In this document: piece by piece, positions 53,694-62,261 of the stretch
How the letters are laid out: every line of letters starts with the position of its first letter
Position numbering within the stretch: position 1 is the first letter of the stretch
Origin: an uncultured Alphaproteobacteria bacterium
GTDB taxonomy: Bacteria; Pseudomonadota; Alphaproteobacteria; Rs-D84
Length of the DNA stretch: 64,000 nucleotides
Direction: 5' to 3'
Assembly (NCBI GenBank): GCA_951801825.1
Contig: CATOOF010000002.1
Span: 226,441 to 290,440, forward strand
Notes under the pieces: generated by a model
The model's input: the letters and a program-made list of their open reading frames with translations, nothing else
Told to the model about the DNA's origin: nothing
Databases searched by the model: none
Program-made: the position numbers and the translations under genes

Positions 53694-53732
53694 TTTCCAA
53701 TAATATATTCGGCACTCAAAATAAATGTAATA

Positions 53733-53762
53733 AAAAAATCCCTGCAAATGCAGGGATTTCTG
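53733..53762 (-). terminator. Terminator of rpsD
   Basis: AAATCCCTGC-aaat-GCAGGGATTT (53736-53759) with T-run on the minus strand. Confidence 0.85.
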
Positions 53763-53776
53763 TACGCCTTTCCCGA

Positions 53777-54409
53777 TTAACGAGAATAGAATTCGATGAC
53801 CAATTCCGGGAACATCTGAACCGGATACGGAACATCTGCAAATGCCGGTACACGCGTATATGTCGCAGTGAAATTCGCACTATCAACACTGATATAATCA
53901 GGGAATGTGCGTTCGGCAGATTCTAGTGCCAAAACAACCAGCGGCATCTGTTTTGCTTTTTCGCTGACGGTAATAACGTCGCCCGGTTTTACCTGGTATG
54001 ACGCAATCTTTACGCGCTTTCCGTTAACGTTGATGTGGCCGTGGCTGACCAGCTGGCGGGCCGAGAAAACAGTCGGCGCCAATTTCGCGCGGTATACAAC
54101 CGCATCCAGACGGCGTTCCAGCAAACCAATCAAGTTATCTGGCGCGTCCCCCTTCATATTGGCCGCCTCTAAATAATATGCACGGAACTTTTTTTCGCCC
54201 ACGTTACCATAGTAACCTTTCAGAGTCTGCTTTGCACGCATCTGTTTTGCGTAATCCGAAGAATTACCACCACGAGATGTCGGACCATGCTGCCCCGGCT
54301 TGTACTTGCGCTTGTTAAACGGAGATTTAGCCTGACCCCACAGGTTTACACCCAGACGACGGCTGATTTTCAATTTACGAGTGCTACGTTTTGCACCTGC
54401 TCTTGCCAT
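53777..54409 (-). CDS. rpsD: 30S ribosomal protein S4
   Basis: 210 aa, 205 being usual. S4 RNA-binding fold: [41 protein letters not shown]-terminal [20 protein letters not shown] and [20 protein letters not shown] are conserved S4 sequence. A primary binder of 16S rRNA and a translational repressor in many bacteria. Confidence 0.98.
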   Translation of the reverse strand: MARAGAKRSTRKLKISRRLGVNLWGQAKSPFNKRKYKPGQHGPTSRGGNSSDYAKQMRAKQTLKGYYGNVGEKKFRAYYLEAANMKGDAPDNLIGLLERRLDAVVYRAKLAPTVFSARQLVSHGHINVNGKRVKIASYQVKPGDVITVSEKAKQMPLVVLALESAERTFPDYISVDSANFTATYTRVPAFADVPYPVQMFPELVIEFYSR

Positions 54410-54554
54410 AATTTAATCCTTTTGGTTTTTATGGTGCCAGGCTTCTTACAGAATCCTTATCGCGGGCGGGACCAAAAAGCACCGCCGTTTAATCAGTTCT
54501 GATTACCCAGCGGGGCTTAGTTTATATTGTTTTTATTTGAAAATCAAGCATTTT

Positions 54555-55043
54555 CTACTTAACATAATAACAATCTGACAGATAAATATAAGTTCCCGAT
54601 GAATCTTTCTGCGGTGTATTGACAGCGATATAGCAGTCTGTTATATCTTTCTCTTGCCCCCATAGAATATCCGACGTTCCACCAGACGGGCACTGACTGC
54701 AACCACGCAAGGCATAATCATCTGCCTCCCAGGGGAAACCATAAAATCCGGCAGAACATGCCGTCCAGCGTTCGTCTACTATTTCACACCATGTGGTATC
54801 GTCGCTGTTATCATATACATACCTAACACCATTTTTATCCGCCATGCTGCCGTCCACCTCTGCGATTTCCCCGTTCGCACCACGCAGGCATATATAACAT
54901 TCATCTACAAGGCCCGACGACAACCAGCTATTATCACATTCCTCTATGCTGTCAAAATACTCTCTGTCCTCAACCGCCGCCGCCGCATCCGCCAGGCCAA
55001 TGATAGAAAATGCCGAAAAAAATCCGACGATTTTATTAGGCAT
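54555..55043 (-). CDS. Small secreted cysteine-rich protein (162 aa, 9 Cys)
   Basis: Starts at MPNKIVGFFSAFSIIGLADA (55043), a signal peptide ending in Ala residues. No Shine-Dalgarno is visible, and the start codon lies in the loop beside one arm of the paired TGCCTAA stem. A longer frame to 55175 would include that stem and is rejected. The C-terminal module ACSAGFYG...CSQCPSGGTS...DCYIAVN...SGTYIYLSDCYY matches the 18868 and 49785 proteins. The N-terminal half is acidic (EDREYFDSIEECDNSW, DNSDDTTWCEIVDE). Confidence 0.78.
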   Translation of the reverse strand: MPNKIVGFFSAFSIIGLADAAAAVEDREYFDSIEECDNSWLSSGLVDECYICLRGANGEIAEVDGSMADKNGVRYVYDNSDDTTWCEIVDERWTACSAGFYGFPWEADDYALRGCSQCPSGGTSDILWGQEKDITDCYIAVNTPQKDSSGTYIYLSDCYYVK

Positions 55044-55128
55044 AAAAACAGGGGAAAACAGATGCGGAAAACGGGAATTTATAATAAAATAACATGCGCT
55101 ATGAAAATCGTCCCATTTTTTTAGGCAT
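55011..55128 (-). promoter_or_regulatory. Paired TGCCTAA elements around the start of the 54555 gene
   Basis: ATGCCTAAAAAAATGGGACG starts at 55128 and ATGCCTAATAAAATCGTCGG at 55043, 85 bases apart. GACGATTTT (minus, 55112-55104) pairs with AAAATCGTC (55034-55026), A7T with AT7, and TGCC (55127-55124) with GGCA (55014-55011). This gives an imperfect stem of about 24 bp with a 69-nt loop. Closely parallels 18729-18848. Confidence 0.55.
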
Positions 55129-55189
55129 ATGTTATACCCGTATATTTTACCCGTTTTCCGCAATCTGCGCAACATAAATCATTGTAAAA

Positions 55190-55211
55190 AAAACGCCCCG
55201 TTCGGGGCGCG
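55190..55211 (-). terminator. Terminator of lemA
   Basis: CGCCCC-gttc-GGGGCG (55194-55209) with T8 on the minus strand. Confidence 0.85.
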
Positions 55212-55214
55212 GTA

Positions 55215-55754
55215 TTAAAATTCAACCTTTGGTGCGGATTTTTCAGATTCCGCGATTTCAAAAAACTTTTCCGGCGTGATGCCAAACATGCGCGCAATCA
55301 TGTTTGACGGGAACTGCTGAATTGATGTGTTCAGGCCCATAACAACCGTATTATAAAACTGGCGTGCGGCCTGTATCTTGGTTTCCGTATCAGTGATTTC
55401 ACGCTGTAATTCCAAAAAGTTTTCGTTCGCACGCAGGGTGGGATAGCTTTCGGATAATGCAAAAATACTTTTCAGCGTCTGGGTCAGTTTATTTTCGGCA
55501 TCGGCCTTGTCCGGGCCGGTGGCAGACATTGCCGCATTACGTGCCGAAATAACCGCATTCAATGTTTCTTTTTCATGCGCGGCGGCACCTTTTACCGATG
55601 CAACCAAGTTCGGAATCAGATCATATCGACGTTTCAACTGGGTATCGATTGTTGCCCATGCCTCGCGCGCCTGGGTGCGGCGGGAAATCAGGCCGTTATA
55701 TACGGCAATTACATACAATACAACAATTGCAACAACAGCAATGGCGGTCCACAT
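55215..55754 (-). CDS. lemA: LemA-family protein
   Basis: 179 aa. N-terminal membrane helix (MWTAIAVVAIVVLYVIAVYN) then the LemA helical domain: EAWATIDTQLKRRYDLIPNL, ESYPTLRANENFLELQREIT and RMFGITPEKFFE. Envelope protein of unclear function. RBS AAGGAG. Confidence 0.95.
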   Translation of the reverse strand: MWTAIAVVAIVVLYVIAVYNGLISRRTQAREAWATIDTQLKRRYDLIPNLVASVKGAAAHEKETLNAVISARNAAMSATGPDKADAENKLTQTLKSIFALSESYPTLRANENFLELQREITDTETKIQAARQFYNTVVMGLNTSIQQFPSNMIARMFGITPEKFFEIAESEKSAPKVEF

Positions 55755-55835
55755 AATAAAACTCCTTAAGTCTTAACACTTGTTACTGATTATACCCGGA
55801 GCGCATTAAAAAAGCAACCTAAAAGCGGCCCCGCC

Positions 55836-57113
55836 CTATTTCCAAGATACAGGCATTGTTGCATAATCGGACAGCCCCGGCGCATTATAATAACACTGCT
55901 GACCGATGTTTGTTGGTCCAGACGGCCATATTTCATACAAATATTTCCCATTTATCCGCGCAGACGGACCAGTTAAGCCGGTACATCCAAAAAATGTGCT
56001 GCGGAACATAAATTCTGCGGCATCACCGGATATATCGCCAAATAGGTTTTCTGGGATTTCGCCTGTTAAATTTAAATCACCATTAAACAAGAAATGATAC
56101 ATATAGATAGCGGGTGCGCCCTTTATCCCGGCAAACAGCCCGGCCGGGATTTCGCCACTTAAACCGTATACCCTGTCAAAAGTGCCCGCAAACATATATT
56201 GTGCGGGTGCACCCTTTATCCCGGCAAACAAGTCTTTGGGAATCGAGCCTGTTAATCCAGACCGCATGAACGTATTATTAAACATGGCATAAACCGGTGC
56301 ACCTTTTATGCCGGAAAACAACCCCGCAGGGATACTGCCATAAAAAGCCGAATCTTGAAATGTTGCCGCAAACATCCAATCTATGGGGGCGCCATGGACA
56401 CCTTCAAATAAATTTTCTGGGATTGTACTGCTAAGGTTGTCACATTCACGAAATGTATTACGGAAAGCCGGTTGCTGGCCAGGCTGGCTGCCGTCGCCGA
56501 TTGTGCCAAAAATAGCCCCCAGACTACCTTCTATTTTCGCCAGATTCTCATTATAACGAAAATGCAACGCCGGCGCCGGGTCCAGATGGCTGTTTTCCGT
56601 ACTGTATGCCGTGGCACGCCCTGAAAACCCTATCTTATAGGCATCGGCCTGTTTATACGTATGCGAATACGTTGTCTTTTCGGTATTGTTCTTTTCTATT
56701 ACATCGGTTGTGCCATCGCCCCAACTTATATAAAACTTTCCCTGGGCAGACATTTCAAAACTGAAACTGGTGGTGTCGGGTGTTGTGGTAATATAAAAAG
56801 GTTGTACCACCAGACGCGCGACAGCATCATTGGTTGCCACCGTATCGGCCGCCGCAAGTGTTGCATATTTCGCATCATCGCCATAATTTGTAATATCTTT
56901 GTCGTTTAACACCTCGTTCATGCGGTCAATGGCCGTTAACAAATATTTCATATTGGCGGCGACACGCGGATTGGTCAGCGCAGGATTATACGGCAATGAT
57001 ACACCCCAGCGACGTTGCAACGCCGTATGAATATATTCAACATTTACCATCTCCGCCGCATTGGCAACAGGTGCAAACAATATGGCGAAAAGAATAAATA
57101 AACGCTTTATCAT
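55836..57113 (-). CDS. Secreted protein with five 30-31-residue IPxxLF repeats (BspA-like)
   Basis: 425 aa. Signal peptide residues 1-19 (..PVANA). A PKD-like strand (GKFYISWGDGTTDVIEKN) lies near residue 130. From about residue 240 five tandem units run IP-x-x-LF-x-GIKGAP-x-x-x-MF-x-x-TF..LTG, similar to BspA/DUF285 leucine-rich surface repeats. The end is CYYNAPGLSDYATMPVSWK. Likely a cell-surface or adhesion protein. Its ATG shares a base with the stop of the preceding gene (TAATG), so translation is coupled. Confidence 0.85.
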   Translation of the reverse strand: MIKRLFILFAILFAPVANAAEMVNVEYIHTALQRRWGVSLPYNPALTNPRVAANMKYLLTAIDRMNEVLNDKDITNYGDDAKYATLAAADTVATNDAVARLVVQPFYITTTPDTTSFSFEMSAQGKFYISWGDGTTDVIEKNNTEKTTYSHTYKQADAYKIGFSGRATAYSTENSHLDPAPALHFRYNENLAKIEGSLGAIFGTIGDGSQPGQQPAFRNTFRECDNLSSTIPENLFEGVHGAPIDWMFAATFQDSAFYGSIPAGLFSGIKGAPVYAMFNNTFMRSGLTGSIPKDLFAGIKGAPAQYMFAGTFDRVYGLSGEIPAGLFAGIKGAPAIYMYHFLFNGDLNLTGEIPENLFGDISGDAAEFMFRSTFFGCTGLTGPSARINGKYLYEIWPSGPTNIGQQCYYNAPGLSDYATMPVSWK

Positions 57114-57388
57114 TATGGCAATGGAGGCGTCGGAACAATCGGCGACGAAGTATATGTTTTGGTTCCAGAAATTTCTTGGTTATCAGTCTTTGTTACAACG
57201 CGCTGGGGCAGTTGGTCGGAAAATGTTTTCAGTTCTTCCTTGGAAACGGTGCGCGCCTCTATAACGGCGGCGCGATTCTCAACATAATTTGCCGTGGCAA
57301 TGGAAACATCCGCCGCGGCGTCCGTTACCGGACACCACAATATCATAAAAAACATTGAAAAACATATTACTGACAATATATTTTTCAC
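57113..57388 (-). CDS. Small exported protein, 91 aa, coupled to the repeat protein
   Basis: GTG start at 57388, accepted because AAGGAGAAAAGCT precedes it. Signal peptide residues 1-25 (..CPVTDAAA). The mature part is about 65 residues (ADVSIATANYVENRAAVIEA, then GTKTYTSSPIVPTPPLP). The ANYVENRAA stretch is seen in tail-fibre-like trimeric stalks, but the match is weak. First of a two-gene unit with the IPxxLF repeat protein. Confidence 0.7.
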   Translation of the reverse strand: MKNILSVICFSMFFMILWCPVTDAAADVSIATANYVENRAAVIEARTVSKEELKTFSDQLPQRVVTKTDNQEISGTKTYTSSPIVPTPPLP

Positions 57389-57495
57389 AGCTTTTCTCCT
57401 TATCTATCCCCCGATACAGTCAAACATTATATATATTTGCAGGCTATTATAAAAAAAGCCCTATAAGAGTCAAGTCCTCTGCCTGGTTATCATGC

Positions 57496-57524
57496 AAAAA
57501 AATCCCGCCGTTATTCGGCGGGAC
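57496..57524 (-). terminator. Terminator of the EF-hand/Cys-cluster gene
   Basis: TCCCGCCG-ttatt... CGGCGGGA (57503-57522) with T7 on the minus strand. Confidence 0.8.
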
Positions 57525-57545
57525 ATATCCAGAGACATGCATAAA

Positions 57546-58067
57546 TTATTCAGCAACGTCAGCCTGGACTTCAACTTCCTGGACCTGGATATTGCGAATT
57601 TCAGCACGCATCTGGCGCTTTACCTCGCGGAATTCGTCACGCGTAATGCAACCATCCTGGTTGATATCCATCGCCGGCAGAGCCTGGGCCAGTTTCGGGC
57701 ATTTTACAGATGCCACATCCAAGCAACCGTTTGTAAAGTGTACGCGCGGACCATAATGACGCGGACCACAGCAACACAGTTTTGCCGCGGCAAAACCCAA
57801 TGCAAAAATAATGATAAACCAAACCAGTTTGCGCATAAAGCGACCAAACCGAGAGCCCTTGCGGCAACCGCAGTTACCACCGCATCCGCAATCATGACCA
57901 CAGCCGCAACCGTGCTTTTCCATAACCGGTGTTGCAACCGCCTTTGGTGCCGGGGCCACGACCTTTTTTACCGCCGGTTTCTTTGCCGCCGGAGCAGCTT
58001 TTTTCACGGGTGCTTTTTTTGCCGCCGCCGGTTTGGCAGCCGCTTTCTTAACTGTTTTTTGTGCCAT
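57546..58067 (-). CDS. Membrane protein with Lys/Ala tail, Cys/His cluster and EF-hand
   Basis: 173 aa with an unusual order of parts. Residues 1-48 are histone-H1-like Lys/Ala/Pro repeats (KKAAAKPAAAKKAPVKKAAP). Residues 52-70 are a cysteine-glycine cluster (HGCGCGHDCGCGGNCGCRKG) that could bind metal. A membrane helix follows (LVWFIIIFALGFAAAKLCCC), then a C-terminal domain with a canonical EF-hand DINQDGCITRDEF and a helix. Basic N-terminus probably cytoplasmic, with the calcium site periplasmic. RBS AAAGGAAG. No single known family covers it. Confidence 0.8.
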   Translation of the reverse strand: MAQKTVKKAAAKPAAAKKAPVKKAAPAAKKPAVKKVVAPAPKAVATPVMEKHGCGCGHDCGCGGNCGCRKGSRFGRFMRKLVWFIIIFALGFAAAKLCCCGPRHYGPRVHFTNGCLDVASVKCPKLAQALPAMDINQDGCITRDEFREVKRQMRAEIRNIQVQEVEVQADVAE

Positions 58068-58136
58068 TTTTCTTCCTTTCTGTTATGACATACGTATTGT
58101 ATTGGAAATAAAATTTTAAGTAAAGGGGAAAATGCA

Positions 58137-58164
58137 TAACGGCCGCTAAAATCAGCGGCCGTTA
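58137..58164 (-). terminator. Probable terminator of hupB
   Basis: TAACGGCCGCT-aaaatc-AGCGGCCGTTA (58137-58164), an 11-bp stem with a weak T-run on the minus strand. Confidence 0.6.
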
Positions 58165-58185
58165 TTTGAAACAAAATCAAACGAT

Positions 58186-58458
58186 TTAGTTCAATGCGTC
58201 TTTCAGAGCCTTACCCGGCTTGAACTTCGGCTGAACAGATGCCGGAATCTTGATTGCGGCACCAGTCTGCGGGTTGCGGCCTGTGGTCGCTTTGCGCTTT
58301 GCGGTTGCAAATGTACCGAAACCAACCAGGCGAACTTCGCCCTTCTTTTTCAGAACCTTGGTAACTGTGTTGATGAACGCATCCAGGCACGCAGCGGCGG
58401 TCGCTTTTGTAACATCCACTTCGTTTGCGATTGCTTCAATCAATTGCTGTTTGTTCAT
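58186..58458 (-). CDS. hupB: HU DNA-binding protein
   Basis: 90 aa, exact HU length. MNKQQLIEAIANEVDVTKATA, VRLVGFGTFATAKRKATTGR and NPQTGAAIKIPA are diagnostic. Nucleoid architecture. RBS AAAGGAG. Preceded by a strong promoter and a structured leader. Confidence 0.97.
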   Translation of the reverse strand: MNKQQLIEAIANEVDVTKATAAACLDAFINTVTKVLKKKGEVRLVGFGTFATAKRKATTGRNPQTGAAIKIPASVQPKFKPGKALKDALN

Positions 58459-58506
58459 ATGTTTCTCCTTTCATAAATTTATTAAGGTCTGTCCGGCAGT
58501 TCATAG

Positions 58507-58595
58507 GCAATGTCAACAGAATCTGTCATCCCCGGAATTGTGCACTTTTTGCATTTGCAATTTCTTCGGCGCCTTTAATTCTGTGGACATTGCCT
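58507..58595 (-). promoter_or_regulatory. Long inverted repeat in the hupB leader
   Basis: GGCAATGTC-A-ACAGAAT (58507-58523) and ATTCTGT-G-GACATTGCC (58579-58595) form a 16-bp stem with one mismatch, enclosing about 55 nt with a TTGCA-aa-TGCAA hairpin. It lies entirely in the 5' UTR of hupB. Confidence 0.6.
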
Positions 58596-58610
58596 GTACT
58601 GCTTACCCGA

Positions 58611-58639
58611 ATCGTAGAGAATTCCGCCGTTTAAGTCAA
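58611..58639 (-). promoter_or_regulatory. Sigma-70 promoter of hupB
   Basis: Minus strand: TTGACT, 17-base spacer, TACGAT, giving a leader of about 145 nt. Confidence 0.65.
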
Positions 58640-58664
58640 GAGCATATTTATTTTTTCATTTTTT

Positions 58665-59141
58665 TTACATCGTCACTGCATCCGCACGAACCGCCGCCGC
58701 ACCCGGCGTATTGGCATCGCACAGAACCCAGTCACCGCCGACACCGCGGATATGAACCGTTCTAAAATGATTCGGCGTCATCGACAGCATTAATAGTATA
58801 ACACCGGCCCAAAACGTGAATTTTGTGAATTTCCATACGTTTGTGAATGCCTCCCGCTTAAACTTGTCATTTAACAGGTTTTGATACATCGCCCATCCCC
58901 AGTTAAACAGCAGTATCATCACAACAAAGAAAAAACCAATTACTATATATTTGTTAACAAGGCGCAAGGAATTCGCAATCGCATCCCATGTCTGGGATGC
59001 CGCATGACAAACATACAGCTCCGACCCGGCGACGGATGCCGGAACCTCAATAGCCGGGTGCGGGGCCATCTGTAATCCAAATGATGCAACCACAACTATT
59101 GCAACCAGGGCCACTATTGAAAATATAAATGACGGCTTCAC
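58665..59141 (-). CDS. Membrane protein of unknown function, 158 aa
   Basis: GTG start at 59141 with AAGGAA upstream. Three hydrophobic segments: residues about 3-24, 65-88 and 107-125. A periplasmic loop carries ELYVCHAASQTWDAIANSLR, and the C-terminal part carries GDWVLCDANTP, two Cys that may pair. No family recognised. Upstream of hupB on the same strand but separated by the hupB promoter. Confidence 0.72.
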   Translation of the reverse strand: MKPSFIFSIVALVAIVVVASFGLQMAPHPAIEVPASVAGSELYVCHAASQTWDAIANSLRLVNKYIVIGFFFVVMILLFNWGWAMYQNLLNDKFKREAFTNVWKFTKFTFWAGVILLMLSMTPNHFRTVHIRGVGGDWVLCDANTPGAAAVRADAVTM

Positions 59142-59226
59142 AAATATTCCTTTCTTGTTATGATTTATTATATCATAAAAAACTAACCGATTGCAATTTT
59201 AGAAACTTAAGAGTAAAATTTATTTC

Positions 59227-59943
59227 ATGTTGTTTAAAAAAAATACCCTTGCCGTTTGTATTATTTCATCCAACCCTGATTTGCTGCGGATATCCTTACC
59301 GCCGCTGGGGCGACTGGGGAAAAATTTTACCGCAATCATTTATAACACCAATCCCGAGATTACATTAACAAAAAGCGATGTTCGCGCCATGGGATACTCG
59401 GGGCCGACGGAAATAATAAACGCCCAAGCGGTTACAGGGAAAATAGTAGCAGTGGCCGAGACTATAAAACATATTACCGAAATGAAAAATCGGCCTGCAT
59501 GGGTAATTTTTCTGAATGAATGCGATATGCTGATAAGCGATGAACTGCCCGATGTATCAACCGCACACTGCGCCGTTATACAAAACGCGGTGGAAATAAA
59601 CAGCGATTTGGGAATTCTGATGCGGGTTTTGGCCAATCCGGCCAAATTTGAAACAGACGGAAAAAATGTTATACACCGCGCACCGGCCGGGGATATATTC
59701 GGCATATTAATACGTACCGATGCCCTAATATCCGCATGCACAGCCATTTCCAACCTGGCACTGGGATTACGACAGGAAAAACCCGCCCAGGCCGCAAAAA
59801 TGGATGATACATCCGTGATATGGCAGATTATACGCGATGCCGCAAGGGCAGACAATTCAACACCTATTTACATGGACAGGGTCAACAGAATCAAAATAAA
59901 CTCAAATTTTGGCTCCAAAAAGCAAAAATCTAAAAATATATGA
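59227..59943 (+). CDS. Hypothetical soluble protein, possible nucleotide-sugar-transferase fold
   Basis: 238 aa. The start FKKNTLAVCIISSNPDLLRI and RPAWVIFLNECDMLISDELP look like alternating beta/alpha units of a Rossmann or GT-A fold, with ECDML at a DXD-like position. No clear family, so the fold is a guess. Basic tail GSKKQKSKNI. The alaS start follows 56 bases later on the same strand. Confidence 0.7.
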   Translation: MLFKKNTLAVCIISSNPDLLRISLPPLGRLGKNFTAIIYNTNPEITLTKSDVRAMGYSGPTEIINAQAVTGKIVAVAETIKHITEMKNRPAWVIFLNECDMLISDELPDVSTAHCAVIQNAVEINSDLGILMRVLANPAKFETDGKNVIHRAPAGDIFGILIRTDALISACTAISNLALGLRQEKPAQAAKMDDTSVIWQIIRDAARADNSTPIYMDRVNRIKINSNFGSKKQKSKNI

Positions 59944-59998
59944 TTGCAAGGTGCAAATATTCTCTCTAAAATGCACCCGAAATACAAGGATATGTGAT

Positions 59999-62056
59999 AT
60001 GAAATATAATGAAATAAGAACGGCTTTCTTAGACTTTTTTGAATCCAAGGGACATAAAATTGTTCCATCGGCATCACTGATACCAAACGACCCGACACTG
60101 TTGTTCACCGTGGCCGGCATGGTGCCATGGAAGTCCATTCTGCAGGGGGCCGAGGCACCATTTGCAAATCGCGTTGCCGATGTTCAAAAATGCATTCGCG
60201 CCGGGGGCAAACACAACGACCTGGACGAGGTAGGATTTGACGGCCGACATCACACATTCTTTGAAATGATGGGGAACTGGTCTTTTGGAGACTATTTCAA
60301 AGAAGGCGCGATAGAAATGTCATGGGAACTGCTGACCAAGGTTATGGGGCTGGACCCGGATAAAATTCGCGTAACAACACACATATCAGACGAAGAATCA
60401 ACCGAGCTGTGGCGTAAAATTGCCGGGAAAGAGGCAATACGCTTAGGCGACAAAGATAACTGGTGGTCGGCGGGCGATACAGGACCATGCGGCCCCTGTA
60501 CCGAAATGTTCTACGATTTTGGCGAAGACATTCAAAACGAAGATGACCGTTGGGTCGAAATTTGGAACGACGTTTTCATGCAGTTTGACCGCGACGCAAA
60601 CGGTAACCTGAGCGCACTGCCGAAACAAAACGTCGATACAGGCGGCGGGCTGGAACGCTGGGGGGCGATGATGCAGGGCGTTCGCGACAATTATGACACC
60701 GACCTGTTCCGGGCGCTAATTTCCGCAACAGAAGGTGTTGTTGGCGTAAAAAAGACCGCAGAAAACACCGCATCGTTCAAGGTTATTGCAGACCACCTGC
60801 GCGCGGTCGGATTTGCAATTGCCGACGGCGTTATTCCATCAAATACAGACCGCGGGTATGTTATTCGCCGCATTTTGCGACGCGCAATGCGACACGGCCA
60901 GATTTTGGGGCACAGGGGCGAATTGCTGTCAAAACTGTACCCTGCGCTGGTTACAGAAATGGGTGCAGCGTATCCGGAACTGGCTGCTCAGCAATCACGC
61001 GTTGTTGAAATCATACAAAATGAAGAGCATGCATTTGCAGACCTGTTGCAAAATGGAATGAAATTGCTTGATGCGGAACTGCCAAAGGTAAACAACGGCG
61101 TTTTACCAGGCGATATTGCATTCAAATTGTTTGATACGTACGGATTCCCTCTGGATTTAACCCAGATGATTTTGCGCGACAAAAATATGGATGTAGACAC
61201 CGCCGGATTTGAACGCGCCATGACCGAACAGAAAGAGCGCAGTCGCGCAAACACCAAGGGCACGCGCGTATTATGGGAATCGCAAGGCGACCTGCCCGCG
61301 ACAGACGATGCGACAAAATACGCCCCAGAATCTGACATGACATCCAGTGTTATATCAATATTACGCGACGGCGAATTCGTAAAAACAGCTGATGCGGGCG
61401 ATGATGTCGAAATAGCACTTAATAAAACAAACTTTTACGGAACCCAGGGCGGCCAAGTGGGCGATGCGGGCGAAATATTAAAAGACGACACGGTCGTCAT
61501 GACGGTATCAGAGGCCGCACGCGCCGGCAATATCGTAATCCACAAAGGACGCGTCACGGCACAAATTGCCGTGGGCGATGCGGTTAAACCCGTAATAAAC
61601 ACGGCCACGCGCGCGGCAACGGCACGTGCACACACCGCAACACACCTGTTACAGGCGGCCCTGCGCGAGGTGCTGAACGAAGATGTGGAACAGCGCGGTT
61701 CAAAGGTTTCGCCGGATTCTGTACGATTTGATTTTTCATTCGGCCGTGCAATGACGGCGGAAGAAAAACAGGCGGTGGAAGATCTGGTTAATAAATGGAT
61801 TGCGGCAGATATGCCCGTTCTGCACGAAGAAATGTCACTGGATGCGGCCAAATCACGTGGCGCAATGGCACTGTTTGGCGAAAAATATGGCGATACCGTT
61901 CGCGTTATTACAGCCGGCGACATATCGTGCGAGCTGTGCGGCGGAACGCACATTCATCATACCGGCGAAATAATAAAGGCCAAGATAAACAAGGAAAAAT
62001 CCATCAGCAGTGGCATCCGTCGTATTACGATGTCGGTGGGCAATCTTGCCGAGTAA
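59999..62056 (+). CDS. alaS: Alanyl-tRNA synthetase lacking the C-Ala domain
   Basis: 685 aa against about 870-880 in most bacteria. Class II catalytic domain (RTAFLDFFESKGHKIVPSAS, QKCIRAGGKHNDLDEVG, HHTFFEMMGNWSFGDYFK) is intact. The editing domain is intact with zinc/active-site ligands HTATHLLQAAL (HxxxH) and CELCGGTHIHHTG. The frame ends right after the editing domain (RRITMSVGNLAE), so the C-terminal C-Ala domain that aids dimerisation and tRNA binding is missing. Start at 59999 with AAGGA upstream; a frame 30 codons longer is rejected. Confidence 0.95.
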   Translation: MKYNEIRTAFLDFFESKGHKIVPSASLIPNDPTLLFTVAGMVPWKSILQGAEAPFANRVADVQKCIRAGGKHNDLDEVGFDGRHHTFFEMMGNWSFGDYFKEGAIEMSWELLTKVMGLDPDKIRVTTHISDEESTELWRKIAGKEAIRLGDKDNWWSAGDTGPCGPCTEMFYDFGEDIQNEDDRWVEIWNDVFMQFDRDANGNLSALPKQNVDTGGGLERWGAMMQGVRDNYDTDLFRALISATEGVVGVKKTAENTASFKVIADHLRAVGFAIADGVIPSNTDRGYVIRRILRRAMRHGQILGHRGELLSKLYPALVTEMGAAYPELAAQQSRVVEIIQNEEHAFADLLQNGMKLLDAELPKVNNGVLPGDIAFKLFDTYGFPLDLTQMILRDKNMDVDTAGFERAMTEQKERSRANTKGTRVLWESQGDLPATDDATKYAPESDMTSSVISILRDGEFVKTADAGDDVEIALNKTNFYGTQGGQVGDAGEILKDDTVVMTVSEAARAGNIVIHKGRVTAQIAVGDAVKPVINTATRAATARAHTATHLLQAALREVLNEDVEQRGSKVSPDSVRFDFSFGRAMTAEEKQAVEDLVNKWIAADMPVLHEEMSLDAAKSRGAMALFGEKYGDTVRVITAGDISCELCGGTHIHHTGEIIKAKINKEKSISSGIRRITMSVGNLAE

Positions 62057-62079
62057 GCTTTTTTCCACCATTCATATAT

Positions 62080-62120
62080 GGCCGCGGCGCAGCAATGTGT
62101 GTGCCGCGGCCTGATTGTTT
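62080..62120 (+). terminator. Probable terminator of alaS
   Basis: GGCCGCGGC ... GCCGCGGCC (62080-62111) followed by a T-containing stretch. Confidence 0.6.
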
Positions 62121-62135
62121 GGGATGTTATTTTTC

Positions 62136-62163
62136 TTGCTTTTTATCGTAAAAACACTATCAT
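62136..62163 (+). promoter_or_regulatory. Promoter of the RNase J gene
   Basis: TTGCTT (62136-62141), 16-base spacer, TATCAT (62158-62163), giving a leader of about 185 nt. Confidence 0.5.
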
Positions 62164-62261
62164 ATGCCATGCTGGAAAGAGAGAGCGGGCATTAAACGCC
62201 CAAAATAAACCCATCGTGTCTTTAGTTGTAAAAAATTGCCACATGGGGCTGAAAGCTTGCA

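Larger units (their letters stand above)
53237..53776. other. 540-bp gene-free region between trpS and rpsD
   Basis: Holds an inverted repeat AACGCCC/GGGCGTT (53314-53340) that would terminate transcription on either strand, a partial duplicate of the RNA C core at 53343-53368, RNA copy C, a second hairpin with T-run (53639-53693) and the rpsD terminator. A minus-strand 105-codon frame across it has no coding look. Confidence 0.6.
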
